Source: Cohnella fermenti
Lineage (GTDB): Bacteria; Bacillota; Bacilli; Paenibacillales; Paenibacillaceae
DNA length: 57,217 bases
Direction of reading: 5' to 3'
Assembly: GCF_004801405.1 (NCBI RefSeq)
Contig: NZ_SSOB01000055.1
Span: 1-57,217 of the forward strand
Below are positions 26,434-35,131 of this stretch, one piece after another. Every line of letters starts with the position of its first letter. Within the stretch, counting starts at the first letter, position 1. Under the pieces are notes generated by a model. The model saw only the letters and a program-made list of their open reading frames with translations. It was not told the DNA's origin and made no database searches. A program made the translations under genes and the position numbers.

Positions 26434-27636
26434 ATGAGCACGCTCCCCGCTCCGCCTGCTCCATCCCCCAAGAAACGCATATTCGACCGGTTGCTGGACC
26501 GAGGCATCGTCTCCAAGGGAGAGCTGATGGAAGCGTTGTCCCTCACGAGCACAAGCCTCACCCGGCTGCTGGAGGAGATGATCGCCGAGAACGTGCTGCA
26601 GTTGAGCGGCCACGGCGATTCCACCGGCGGCCGAAGACCGCTGCTCTATCGGCTTGATCCCGAATACGGCTATGCGGCAGGGCTGGAGATCTCGCGCAGC
26701 TATTCCTCCGTCGCCGTCTTCGACATGAATATGAACAAGCTCGCGTTCGACCGCTGGAGAATGGACGAGCGAATGACCCCCGATCAGTTGATCGGCCGGG
26801 TCGAATCCTTCCTCGAGAAGGCGCGCCGCGAGCACGGAATCGTGACGGAGCGTATTCTCGGGCTCGGCATCGGCGCCGTCGGGCCGCTCCATTCGGGCGA
26901 AGGCGTCATCCAGAAGCCGCTCCACTTCCCTTCGCCGGGGTGGACGAACGTGCCGATCCGCCGGCTGCTCGAGGAGCGCCTCGGCATTCCCTGCGCGCTC
27001 GAGAACGGCGCGAACGCTGCGCTGCTCGGCGAGCATTGGGCGCTGCGCGACGAGAACGTGAAGCATATGCTCTACGTTCACGTCGGCGTCGGGCTGCGCT
27101 CGGCGGTCATGTCGGGCGGCCACATCGTCTACGGCGCCACCGACATGGAAGGCTCCATCGGCCAGATGATCATCCAGGTCGACGGGCCGCGGCTTCAGGA
27201 GAAGGGCAACTACGGCGCGCTCGAGGCGTTCGCGTCGATCCAGGCGCTCGAGAAGCAGGCGCGCAGCCGTCTGAAGCTGGGCGGGCAGTCGGTGCTGAAC
27301 GCCATCGCAGGCGGCCCGGACGAGCTGAACTTCGACCATCTGCTCATCGCCCTGAATCAGGAGGACGTCTTCGTTCAGGAGCTGTTCGCCCAGTCCGCCT
27401 CCTACCTCGGCGTCGGACTCGCCAATCTGGTGAACGTGCTGCACCCGGAGAAGGTCATTCTCGGCGGCGCCCTGCTGTCCGCCTACGAGGACGCCTTCGC
27501 CATCGCGACGCAGGTAGCGGCGCGAAGCGTCTACCATTCGGACGAATACCGGCCCGAGTTCAGCAAGGGGACGCTTCAGGAGGACGCCGTCTCCTTCGGG
27601 GCCGCGCTGATGGTGTACCGGAATCTCAGAGTGTAA
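26434..27636 (+). CDS. ROK family transcriptional regulator
   Basis: A 400-residue XylR/NagC-type protein with an N-terminal winged helix (residues about 12-70: RLLDRGIVSKGELMEALSLT) and a C-terminal ROK sugar-kinase fold beginning YAAGLEISRSYSSVAVF. The usual zinc-binding CGxxGCxE motif of ROK proteins is replaced by RLQEKGNYGALEAFAS, with no cysteines, so zinc binding is probably lost. The sugar-binding ENGANAALLGEHW segment is kept. RBS GAGGAGGG lies near the ATG. The effector sugar and targets are unknown; the neighbouring genes are unrelated to sugar use. Confidence 0.87.
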   Translation: MSTLPAPPAPSPKKRIFDRLLDRGIVSKGELMEALSLTSTSLTRLLEEMIAENVLQLSGHGDSTGGRRPLLYRLDPEYGYAAGLEISRSYSSVAVFDMNMNKLAFDRWRMDERMTPDQLIGRVESFLEKARREHGIVTERILGLGIGAVGPLHSGEGVIQKPLHFPSPGWTNVPIRRLLEERLGIPCALENGANAALLGEHWALRDENVKHMLYVHVGVGLRSAVMSGGHIVYGATDMEGSIGQMIIQVDGPRLQEKGNYGALEAFASIQALEKQARSRLKLGGQSVLNAIAGGPDELNFDHLLIALNQEDVFVQELFAQSASYLGVGLANLVNVLHPEKVILGGALLSAYEDAFAIATQVAARSVYHSDEYRPEFSKGTLQEDAVSFGAALMVYRNLRV

Positions 27637-27675
27637 TCCGGAGCGCAACGGAATCCCGAGCGCAACGGGAAGAAG

Positions 27676-27721
27676 AAGAGGCAGTCTCCGCCGGTCGCCC
27701 GGACCGATGAGACTGCCTCTT
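27676..27721. terminator. Bidirectional terminator between ROK and lspA genes
   Basis: AAGAGGCAGTCTC (27676-27688) and GAGACTGCCTCTT (27709-27721) form a perfect 13-bp stem. On the minus strand a CTTCTTCTTCC tract follows, so it suits lspA best; the plus side has only a short T run. Confidence 0.75.
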
Positions 27722-27750
27722 GATTGTCTATGCCGCTTATTGCCTGCCGC

Positions 27751-28239
27751 TTATGGAAAATGCTTCGCCGGCTGCCCCGCCTTCTTCCGCCCGAAGAACA
27801 TCGCAACCAGAATGACGATCATGCCGACGTTCAGGCACAGGTCCGCGATATTGGCGACGATGCCTTCCCTGAACTGGATGAAGTCCGTTACTCCGCCGTA
27901 CAGCAGCCGATCGATCGCGTTGCCGACCGCCCCGGCGACGAACAGCCCCGTTCCGATCTCCATCGGAACCGACCTCAGCTTGCCCCGATACCGGCTGTAC
28001 AGGACGACGGCGAGCACGACGACGGCGACCGGGACGAACCATTGCCCGTAGCCCTGGAAGAAGCTCCCCGACGCCCCCGTATTGTTGTAGTGAATCATAT
28101 GTACGCCTGCTACCTGCGTTGTCTCTTCGATGTCCAGGTTGCTCCTTACCCATGCCTTGGTCAGTTGATCGGCCGCCAGCATGACGACCGCAAGTATGTA
28201 GAACAGCACCTCGCAAGCCCTCCTCGACAAGAAGTTCAT
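27751..28239 (-). CDS. Lipoprotein signal peptidase LspA
   Basis: A 162-residue, four-helix aspartic peptidase that removes lipoprotein signal peptides at the membrane. Motifs: ADQLTKAWV near residue 25, YNNTGASGSFF (the NTGAAF region), and GNAIDRLLYGGVTDFI carrying one catalytic Asp, with a second Asp in NIADLCLNVG. The length is normal. The longer open frame upstream lacks family similarity; the ATG at 28239 has only a weak GGGGT ribosome binding site. The substrate lipoproteins could include those at 6164-7741 and 21017-22270. Confidence 0.92.
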   Translation of the reverse strand: MNFLSRRACEVLFYILAVVMLAADQLTKAWVRSNLDIEETTQVAGVHMIHYNNTGASGSFFQGYGQWFVPVAVVVLAVVLYSRYRGKLRSVPMEIGTGLFVAGAVGNAIDRLLYGGVTDFIQFREGIVANIADLCLNVGMIVILVAMFFGRKKAGQPAKHFP

Positions 28240-28357
28240 GGTCTCTACCCCGAATTGTAAATCATAACGGGATGGAACGCCAGTTCGGCTCCGTTCGCCC
28301 GCCCGAAATTTCCGAAGTGAAGTAGGAATAGGCAGAATACCGTCGAAACTCATTAGT

Positions 28358-29887
28358 ATGACAATCACCAATTCTCGATTATCCTCTCGTTCTCCTGCCG
28401 AGAGATTTGCTTTTTTTGTCCTTGCCGCCTACTTGTGGGCAGGGGTCTTGCTTGCGGGCTACTTCTACGAAGCGGTCTTCCTGCCGGCGAATGCCTTGCT
28501 CTGCCTGGCTGTCGCCCTCTTCCTCCGGAACGGCTCGCTCAGCCGGTCCATCAGCCGGACGCGCGCATGGATTGTCGCCGTGCTGCTGTTGCTTGCCCTC
28601 TATTGGCTGTCCGTGTTCTATGCGGCGGATGTCGAAGCGGCCGTTGTCGAAGCCTCCCGGCTGTCCGGGCTGCTTCCGGTCCTGCTCTTGTTCTCCTCTC
28701 TGCCCGAGGAGGCTGCCGCCAAGTTCATTCGGCAATGGGCGTGGGCCGGTTCCTTCCTCGTGCTGTGGGGGTGGGCCCTTCATCTGTTCCGCAACGGACG
28801 GCTGGAGTCAACGTTCGGTTACGCCAACGCGCTCGCCGCCCTGCTCGCGGTCGGCTGCTGGATCGCTGTCGCGGCTTACCGGGAGCATCATGGGAAAATC
28901 TATCTGGCTCTCGCAGCCGTTCAGGCGATCGGACTGATTCAGACGGGGTCGCGGGCCGTTATCCCGTTGTTCGTCATCGGCAGCCTGGCGATGCTGTTCA
29001 TGGGCCGCAGCTCGGCGGTTAACCGCCGACGCCCGGTATGGTTAAGCTTGGCCGCCGCGGCGGTGCCGGTCGCCGCAGCCGCCGTCCTGATCGCCTCGGA
29101 CAATATTCGGCAACGCTTCTCCGAGTTGGGCTGGAACGCTCCCGAATTCGTTCTGAGGCGAATGTACTGGGCGGACGGCTGGAGCCTGTTCTCCGGCCAT
29201 TGGCTGTTCGGTCTCGGCGCCGGGGGCTGGGAGACGGCGCATCCGAACCGTTACTTCGTTCGTTTCGTGCACCAGTTCTACCTTCAGACGGCGCTTGATG
29301 TCGGAATCGTCGGATTGCTTGTCCTCGGTCTTCTGATCGTTTGGCCCCTCGTCCGATACGCCAAGTCCGGGATAAGGAAGCCGCTTCCCTTGCTTGCCGT
29401 CTTGCTGCTCCTCGTCCATGCCGCCTTCGACCTCGACTTGATTTTCCCCCTCTGCTCCGCTTTGCTGTTCGTGCTGCTCGATTGGACGGGAAGACCGGCG
29501 GGACACGACTCCTCCGCGGCTCCGGCGTCCCCTCCTCTGCGCGGATTCAGAACGGCGGCGATATGCGCGTGTCTGGCGGCGACGATCGGCTTCGGCTGGC
29601 TGGCCGCAGGCTACGGAATGAAGTCGGCGGCGATGCGGCTGGCCGCTTCCGACCCGGCAGAAGCCATTCATTGGATGCGGCAGTCCGCTCGCTTGATGCC
29701 TTGGACGCACTCCGCGCATTTTCAGCTCGCCAAGCTCTATCAATCCGAAGCGCTAAGGACCGGTTCTGCCGGTTACAAGCTCATGGCTCTCGAAGAGATG
29801 GACTCGGCCCTGCGCGCCCTCCCCCATTACTCCGTCTATGTTCATTGGAGCGATACTCTGAAGGCGATGGATATTAAAGCGAAATAA
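28358..29887 (+). CDS. O-antigen ligase-like polytopic membrane protein with TPR-like tail
   Basis: A 509-residue membrane protein with about 10-12 helices resembling the Wzy_C/O-antigen ligase family. The typical pieces are STFGYANALAALLAVGCWIA, LIQTGSRAVIPLFVIG and the GAGGWETAHP loop before FVHQFYLQTALDVGIVG. The C-terminal 90 residues (SDPAEAIHWMRQSARLMP...) look like tetratricopeptide helices. Such proteins polymerise or ligate cell-surface polysaccharides in Gram-positives. It has no obvious ribosome binding site at the ATG and stands alone between lspA (divergent) and the S-layer-type gene. Confidence 0.75.
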   Translation: MTITNSRLSSRSPAERFAFFVLAAYLWAGVLLAGYFYEAVFLPANALLCLAVALFLRNGSLSRSISRTRAWIVAVLLLLALYWLSVFYAADVEAAVVEASRLSGLLPVLLLFSSLPEEAAAKFIRQWAWAGSFLVLWGWALHLFRNGRLESTFGYANALAALLAVGCWIAVAAYREHHGKIYLALAAVQAIGLIQTGSRAVIPLFVIGSLAMLFMGRSSAVNRRRPVWLSLAAAAVPVAAAAVLIASDNIRQRFSELGWNAPEFVLRRMYWADGWSLFSGHWLFGLGAGGWETAHPNRYFVRFVHQFYLQTALDVGIVGLLVLGLLIVWPLVRYAKSGIRKPLPLLAVLLLLVHAAFDLDLIFPLCSALLFVLLDWTGRPAGHDSSAAPASPPLRGFRTAAICACLAATIGFGWLAAGYGMKSAAMRLAASDPAEAIHWMRQSARLMPWTHSAHFQLAKLYQSEALRTGSAGYKLMALEEMDSALRALPHYSVYVHWSDTLKAMDIKAK

Positions 29888-29908
29888 GCCGGTATCAAAT
29901 TTAACTCC

Positions 29909-29936
29909 TTGAAAATGGCAGATATTGTCGTATCAT
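29909..29936 (+). promoter_or_regulatory. Promoter of the SLH-domain gene
   Basis: TTGAAA (29909-29914) and TATCAT (29931-29936) are separated by 16 bp, 43 bp before the TTG start. Confidence 0.5.
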
Positions 29937-29978
29937 AGATATGGTAAGTTTAGGGAGTTACTTAGGAGGGAATCACGC

Positions 29979-32594
29979 TTGAATCGCCATCTTATTCGCA
30001 AAATCAGCATCGCGCTGCTCGCCAGCCTCCTGCTGTACGTCAGCTTTCCATTGATCTCCTACGCCGCCAGCTACATCAAGCTTGTCTACGACTCGGTCAG
30101 CGGCAATATTTACGGAGTCATCTACTCCGACCGGTCCTCGGTCAATCTCTCCGTGTACGACGGCGAGGGCAATCCGACGGACATGACCTCCGAGCTCGTG
30201 GGTTCGGCTAACCGGGCGTACCAAGGAGCGCAATATTACTATGATGTCAATGGCAACATAGGGGCCAACCGTTCCATCGGCAACATAACGGTAACGGACG
30301 ACAGCGTGCACGAGCTGCTTCCGGAATGGCAGGGGCTGAAGGCCGTGTTCGCGAGGAACGATTCGTTGCCAGCTCCAATATTGTGGTCTTATACTGATCT
30401 GTTGAATGTTGGCCCCGATTCTGCCCAGGTCCTTCTTTACTGGAATCGTCTTACGATACCTAACTTAGTCGAATATAGAATTTACCGGGACAATCAACTA
30501 ATCGACAGCACCAGTTCTAATCATTATTTGTATAACGCCCCGCTCCTGTCCCGGGTGAAGAATATCGGAGTGTCCGCCGTGGATAGCTTCGGTCAGGAAT
30601 CTCCGATTTCGCCGATGCGTCAGTTCTATGTCCCGGGTTATTTAAACGTTGGCTTCAGCGGCAAGCCGAGCGGTTATACTTTACAAAGAAACGATAGCTT
30701 GTTTACGTTCCGCCCCGACACTAACCCGGCGTTATCTCCGCCCGACAACGCTTTTACATCCCTATCCTTCATTCTAAAGTCGGCTTATAAACAAGAGAAT
30801 GGCGGTTATACTTACCAACCTTATCAGATCGATTTGAGCGAATTATCCGCTTCCGACTTCGAACTTGTCGATAGCAGCGGGACAGCGATCCCTCTTGACA
30901 CGTTCCATGCCGAGCCTTTTGTGTCGTCGGGAACTCCCGGCTATTCCGTTTATAGTTTCGAATTTAATTACAAAACCGCTTTGGATCGCACCAAGAACTA
31001 CACCCTTCGGCTGTCATCTACAAGCTCCGGAGACGAAATCAAGCTTCCCGACGCGAATACCGATAAGGGTAATTTTATCTTGATTATGAATTCCAATGCC
31101 TATGAGTCATCCTACAATACATTCCGTTCCGGCCCCGTTATTATTGGAGATGCCAATCCGCCGGCCAAGCCATCCGGCTTCTCCGCAACCGCGGGAGACC
31201 AAGCCATCAGCATCCAATGGTCCCCCAACACGGAGAGCGACCTGGCCGGCTATCTCGTTTATCTGGATGGAGCGCTGATGACGCCGAACCCGATAACGGC
31301 GACTTCTTACCAGTTGACGGGCCTTACGAACGGCAAGACCTACCACGTGAACGTAGCGGCCGTGGACGAGGTCGGCAATCGCTCGCTTCAGGCTTACGCA
31401 TGGCCGACTCCTGTCGCTGCCAGCGGCGGCGGGGGCGGCGGTGGTGGTGGCGGTGGTGGCGGTGGTGGCAGCAGCGACGCGGAAGCGACCGATCCTTGCC
31501 TGGAGCCGATTACCGCCGAGCAGATGAAGAACGACAACGGCTACGTCAAGCTTAGCGTCTGCGAGACGATCGAGCAGATCGACGTTCCCGCCGTCGCGGA
31601 CGCCTTAAGCGGAGACAGCACACTCTCGCTCAGCAACGGCCCGGTCACCGCCGAGCTTCCGGCCGAGGTTGTGAAGCAGTTGCTGGCCCTGATCGACGAG
31701 AGCGAGAGAGCGGACGCGCGCATCGTGTTCGATCTGTCGAAGCTGACTTCCGACGAGCTGAGCCAGGCGCTGTCGGACGCTCAGAAGAAGCTTGCCAACA
31801 CGACGCTCGGCGCGGCGGGCGAAGCGTACGACTTCACGCTGTCGATCCGAACCAAAGACGGTGCGGAGAAGAAGCTGACGACCTTCAGCCAGCCTGTCCA
31901 GCTTAAGCTGAAGCTCTCTGACTCTGCGGACCCCAACAAGACGGGGCTGTACTATCTGGGCGACAACAACAAGCTGGAATATGTCGGCGGCCGGATCGCC
32001 AACGGGTACCTGACGGCGTCCGTCGATCACTTCAGCCGTTATGCCGCCGTGGAATACAGCAGACAATTCGACGACCTTCCTTCGGCCCACTGGTCGTTCC
32101 AAGCCGTCTCGAACTTGGCTTCCAAACATGCGATCGAAGGGATCGACGAGAGGAACTTCGCTCCGTCGCGCAACATCACAAGAGCCGAATTCGCCTCGCT
32201 GCTCGCCAGGGTTCTCGAGCTGAAGCCCGGCAGCGGCTCCGCGTTCTCCGACGTGGCGAACAACGCCTGGTACGCCGAAGAAGTCCGGGCGGCCGCGGCT
32301 GCGGGAATCGTCTCCGGGAGCCCGGACGGCCGCTTCCTGCCGAACGATAAGATCACGCGCCAAGAGATGACGGTCATGTTTATGAAAGCTTACGAGCTGA
32401 AGAACGGCAAGACGCAAGCTGCCGAGCTGAGCAAGCCGTTCGCGGACAGCGAGCGGATCGCCGCTTGGGCCGCGCCGTATGTCAACGCCGCCTACGGCCT
32501 CCGTCTCGTCTCCGGTACGGGAGACGGGCAGTTCCAGCCGTTAGGAACGGCCACCCGCGCCGAAGCTGCGGTCATTCTCTCGAAGCTGCTCTGA
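29979..32594 (+). CDS. S-layer homology domain protein with fibronectin type III domains
   Basis: An 871-residue exported cell-wall protein. The start is a TTG at 29979, 8 nt after TAGGAGGG; it gives a clean signal peptide (NRHLIRKISIALLASLLLYV). Order: two Fn3-like domains (about 130-220 and 390-480), a run of about 15 Gly residues (483-497), a domain rich in charged residues (about 500-690), and three SLH repeats (about 693-871: SAHWSFQAVSNLASK, NNAWYAEEVRAAAAAGIVSG, ERIAAWAAPYVNAAYGL) that would anchor it to pyruvylated wall polymer. The stretch 30360-31140 is clearly richer in A/T than the rest of the gene, so this part may have a separate origin. No enzymatic domain is seen. Confidence 0.88.
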   Translation: MNRHLIRKISIALLASLLLYVSFPLISYAASYIKLVYDSVSGNIYGVIYSDRSSVNLSVYDGEGNPTDMTSELVGSANRAYQGAQYYYDVNGNIGANRSIGNITVTDDSVHELLPEWQGLKAVFARNDSLPAPILWSYTDLLNVGPDSAQVLLYWNRLTIPNLVEYRIYRDNQLIDSTSSNHYLYNAPLLSRVKNIGVSAVDSFGQESPISPMRQFYVPGYLNVGFSGKPSGYTLQRNDSLFTFRPDTNPALSPPDNAFTSLSFILKSAYKQENGGYTYQPYQIDLSELSASDFELVDSSGTAIPLDTFHAEPFVSSGTPGYSVYSFEFNYKTALDRTKNYTLRLSSTSSGDEIKLPDANTDKGNFILIMNSNAYESSYNTFRSGPVIIGDANPPAKPSGFSATAGDQAISIQWSPNTESDLAGYLVYLDGALMTPNPITATSYQLTGLTNGKTYHVNVAAVDEVGNRSLQAYAWPTPVAASGGGGGGGGGGGGGGGSSDAEATDPCLEPITAEQMKNDNGYVKLSVCETIEQIDVPAVADALSGDSTLSLSNGPVTAELPAEVVKQLLALIDESERADARIVFDLSKLTSDELSQALSDAQKKLANTTLGAAGEAYDFTLSIRTKDGAEKKLTTFSQPVQLKLKLSDSADPNKTGLYYLGDNNKLEYVGGRIANGYLTASVDHFSRYAAVEYSRQFDDLPSAHWSFQAVSNLASKHAIEGIDERNFAPSRNITRAEFASLLARVLELKPGSGSAFSDVANNAWYAEEVRAAAAAGIVSGSPDGRFLPNDKITRQEMTVMFMKAYELKNGKTQAAELSKPFADSERIAAWAAPYVNAAYGLRLVSGTGDGQFQPLGTATRAEAAVILSKLL

Positions 32595-32606
32595 CCGCCG
32601 ACCCAC

Positions 32607-32648
32607 AAAAGCTCCGATCCCCTGTTATGACAGGAGACCGGAGCTTTT
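32607..32648 (+). terminator. Terminator of the SLH-domain gene
   Basis: AAAAGCTCCG and CGGAGCTTTT form a 10-bp stem with an inner CCTGT/ACAGG stem, followed by a T tract. Confidence 0.9.
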
Positions 32649-32669
32649 TGGCATCGCCAGCGATAATGT

Positions 32670-32987
32670 TCAGGAAGCCACCACGTAACCGAGCAGCAAG
32701 AGAAGCGGAATGAGCCACAGCAGCGGGATCTGGTTTACCCACACGGCCGCTTTGAACTTGCGGAGATGGTAGAGCGCCCAGGCCGTCCCTGCGGAGATCA
32801 GAAGCGCAAGCGGGTAGAGCCAGTTCGCGATGTACAGCGCCAACAGCCAATGATAGGAGGCCGAGTCCGTGTCCGGGTTGTCGAAGCCCATCGTCGCCAT
32901 CAGCGCGACGACGAACCACGGTGCTGCGAGAAGAAGATAGATGACGTGCGCGATCCATAAGTAAGTGTTGACCTTAACGTTCTTCAG
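32670..32987 (-). CDS. Small three-to-four-helix membrane protein, probable CTG start
   Basis: A 105-residue hydrophobic protein of unknown function. The ATG at 32900 gives only 76 residues and cuts off a first helix (YLWIAHVIYLLLAAPWFVVALM). The frame continues to a CTG at 32987 that stands exactly 7 nt after a good GGAGG, beginning LKNVKVNTYLW. No ATG, GTG or TTG is available between that box and the ATG at 32900 that would keep the helix and the spacing. Its neighbour upstream is the acetyltransferase gene, whose stop lies 28 nt away on the same strand. The function is not recognised. Confidence 0.6.
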   Translation of the reverse strand: MKNVKVNTYLWIAHVIYLLLAAPWFVVALMATMGFDNPDTDSASYHWLLALYIANWLYPLALLISAGTAWALYHLRKFKAAVWVNQIPLLWLIPLLLLLGYVVAS

Positions 32988-33014
32988 AAGAAAGCCTCCG
33001 ATCGTTTAATAATT

Positions 33015-33584
33015 CTATCTCCTCCGGAACGCCCGCTCATGGAAGCCGGTGATCCACTTGAACAGCTTCTTGCCATCGGCGGGCAGCGGATTGTCCGAAT
33101 CGAAGCTCAGCGTCATCGCCCGGTACGGCTCCGGCACCCAGATGTAGGAATGCACGTATTCAGTCGGCCGGAAGCCGCAGCGCTCCCAGAACCGGATGCG
33201 CGCGAGATTGTCCGGCGTCGCTTCGGCCTCCACCTCGATCAAGAGCCCGTCCAGGCTGCGCCGCCGGGCCTCTCCTTCGATCTCGCGCACAAGCCTCCGG
33301 CCCAATCCTCGCCCCCGCAAGGAAGCGCGAACGGCCAAGTAATCGATCAGGATCACCTTCGCGCCGGACAGCACGCCCGTGAACGCGATCGCCTGAACCT
33401 CGCCGCTCTCCCCGTCGGTCAGCGCATGAAGAAGACCTTGCCCTTCGCCGAACATGCCGGCGATGATTCGGTCCGGCTTGCGCCCCTTCACGTCCGGGAA
33501 CGCCTCGTGATAAAGCTCGAGCGCAGCCGGCCACAGTTCGTTGTTCGTATCGGTTACGGTACGGAAGGTTGCGGATGATGTCAT
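33015..33584 (-). CDS. GNAT family N-acetyltransferase
   Basis: A 189-residue acetyl-CoA-dependent transferase. The GNAT core is visible: beta-4 VILIDYLAVR, then the pyrophosphate-binding RGRGLGRRLVREIEGEA (residues about 91-107), and a late NLARIRFWERCGFRPT. The C-terminal tail (LFKWITGFHERAFRRR) is basic. The acceptor is unknown. The ribosome binding site is weak (GGAGA, 13 nt from the ATG). It is followed by the small membrane protein gene. Confidence 0.85.
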   Translation of the reverse strand: MTSSATFRTVTDTNNELWPAALELYHEAFPDVKGRKPDRIIAGMFGEGQGLLHALTDGESGEVQAIAFTGVLSGAKVILIDYLAVRASLRGRGLGRRLVREIEGEARRRSLDGLLIEVEAEATPDNLARIRFWERCGFRPTEYVHSYIWVPEPYRAMTLSFDSDNPLPADGKKLFKWITGFHERAFRRR

Positions 33585-34057
33585 AGGTGTTGCGATGTCT
33601 CCTTGGTCACGAAGTTTTATGTGATTTTTAGCATTCGTTGGCCGGGATTTCGATGGAATCGCGGTGTTTTATGTGATTTTTCGCATACATGCGGCAACTC
33701 GAGCCGGAATTTTCTTCATTTATGCTATTTTTCACATAAAAGTGGTCGTCCGTGGCGGTTGGGCAGCGATTGTATGTGGTTTTTCACATAAAAGTGTCCT
33801 CTGGCGGCGGTTGGGCAGCGGTTGTATGCGGTTTTTCACATAAAAGTGGTCGTCCGTGGCGGTCGGGCGGCGGTTGTATGCTATTTTTCGCATAAAAGTG
33901 GTCCATCCACTCGCAAACTATGCGAATGCCGGCACCCGCTGCCCCTTGCGCCAACCGCCAACCATACGAACGCCGGCACCCGCCTCTCCGCGCGGATATC
34001 GGCGTCCCAGGGGCTTGTCGCGCCGCCGAGTGCCGAGTGCCAAATGCCGAGTCCGGG
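33585..34057. other. Intergenic region filled by palindromic repeat array
   Basis: No gene is supported here. Most of the region is the six-unit palindrome array at 33613-33905. From 33906 to 34057 there is unremarkable GC-rich DNA with words such as GAACGCCGGCACCCGC repeated twice (near 33923 and 33970). Short open frames here read through the palindromes and are not genes. Confidence 0.6.
33613..33905. repeat. Dispersed palindrome array, copy A (six units)
   Basis: Six palindromes of the type TTTTATGTG-ATTTTT-CACATAAAA occur with T5 centres at 33627, 33679, 33730, 33782, 33834 and 33886, thus 51-52 bp apart. Units four to six are close 52-bp tandem duplicates (linker CGTCCGTGGCGGTTGGGCAG and variants). 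The first two units match the start of copies B, C and D. It lies between the acetyltransferase start and the potD stop. Confidence 0.9.
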
Positions 34058-35131
34058 CTACTTGCTGTGCATCTTGAACTCGAGGAACAGCTCGTTGTAG
34101 TGCGCGAGCATCTTCTTGCCGAGGTTGTCGTACACCTCGAGCTTGTCGGTCAGCTCCGCGTTCGGGTAGAAGCGCTCGTCCTCCGCGATGTCGGCGGGCA
34201 GCAGCTTGAACGACTCCGCGTTCGGCGTCGAGTAGCCGACGTACTCCGTGTTGCGCTCGCCGACCTCGGCATCCAGCATGAAGTTGATGAACTGGTGGGC
34301 GGCCTCCAGGTTCTTCGCCGTCTTCGGGATGACCATGTTGTCGAACCAGAGGTTCGAGCCCTCCTGCGGAACGACGTAGTCGAGCTTCTCGTTCTCGCTC
34401 AGAATCTCCGAGGCGTCGCCCGACCAGACGAGCCCGACCGCCGCTTCCTCGTTCGCCAGCAGCATCTTGATCTCGTCGCCGACGAGCGCCTTCACGTTCG
34501 GCGTCAACTGCTTGAGCTTCGCGAGAGCCTCCTGAAGATGAGCTTCATCGAGGTCGTTGAGCGAATAGCCGAGGCTGTTCAGCCCCATGCCCATCACCTC
34601 GCGGGCGCTGTCGACGAGCAGGATGTCGTTGCGAAGCTCCGGGCTCCACAGGTCGTTCCAACTGTCGAACGTCAAGTCGCCGACGAGCTCGGGGTTGTAC
34701 ACGATGCCGACCGTCCCCCAGAAGTAAGGCACGGAGTAGACGTTGCCCGGATCGAAGCTGAGGTCGAGGAAGCGCGAATCGACGTTCGCAAGGTTCGGCA
34801 CCTTGGCGTGGTCGATGGGAAGCAGCAGGTTCTCCTCGACCATCTTGCTGATCGCATAGTCGGAAGGAACCGCGACGTCGAACGTCGTGCCTCCCTGCGC
34901 GACCTTCGTCAGCATCGCCTCGTTGGAGTCGAACGTCTGATAGATGACCTTGACGCCCGTCTGCGCCTCGAATTCGGCGATCAGCTCGGGGTCGATGTAA
35001 TCGCCCCAGTTGTAGACGGTCAGCGTGTTCGCGCCGGAGTAGCCCTGCTCGGAATTGAGGTACGAGGTCAGGTACATGAGAGCGAAGGCCGCGACCAGAA
35101 CGGCCGCTCCCAATCGGACAAGCTGCTTCAT
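34058..35131 (-). CDS. Spermidine/putrescine-binding protein PotD
   Basis: A 357-residue periplasmic-type polyamine-binding protein. A short N-terminal membrane anchor (AAVLVAAFALMYLTSYL) replaces a lipobox. The mature part begins NTLTVYNWGDYIDPELIAEFEAQTG, characteristic of PotD/PotF, and includes VPSDYAISKMVEE and YFWGTVGIVYNPE. It ends the potABCD operon and overlaps potC by 4 nt (ATGA). Polyamine uptake at the membrane is the expected role. Confidence 0.93.
   Translation of the reverse strand: MKQLVRLGAAVLVAAFALMYLTSYLNSEQGYSGANTLTVYNWGDYIDPELIAEFEAQTGVKVIYQTFDSNEAMLTKVAQGGTTFDVAVPSDYAISKMVEENLLLPIDHAKVPNLANVDSRFLDLSFDPGNVYSVPYFWGTVGIVYNPELVGDLTFDSWNDLWSPELRNDILLVDSAREVMGMGLNSLGYSLNDLDEAHLQEALAKLKQLTPNVKALVGDEIKMLLANEEAAVGLVWSGDASEILSENEKLDYVVPQEGSNLWFDNMVIPKTAKNLEAAHQFINFMLDAEVGERNTEYVGYSTPNAESFKLLPADIAEDERFYPNAELTDKLEVYDNLGKKMLAHYNELFLEFKMHSK

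Noticed and set aside
33613..33905. CRISPR array
   Set aside because: Spacing is regular, but the units are palindromes that diverge and change arms, three linkers are nearly identical, and no cas genes are near. It fits a dispersed palindromic repeat better.
33603..34100. Short open frames through the palindrome arrays (also near 43411, 51256 and 54312)
   Set aside because: They encode variants of the repeat itself (WFFTHK-like strings) and have no ribosome binding sites. They are repeat readthrough, not conserved genes.
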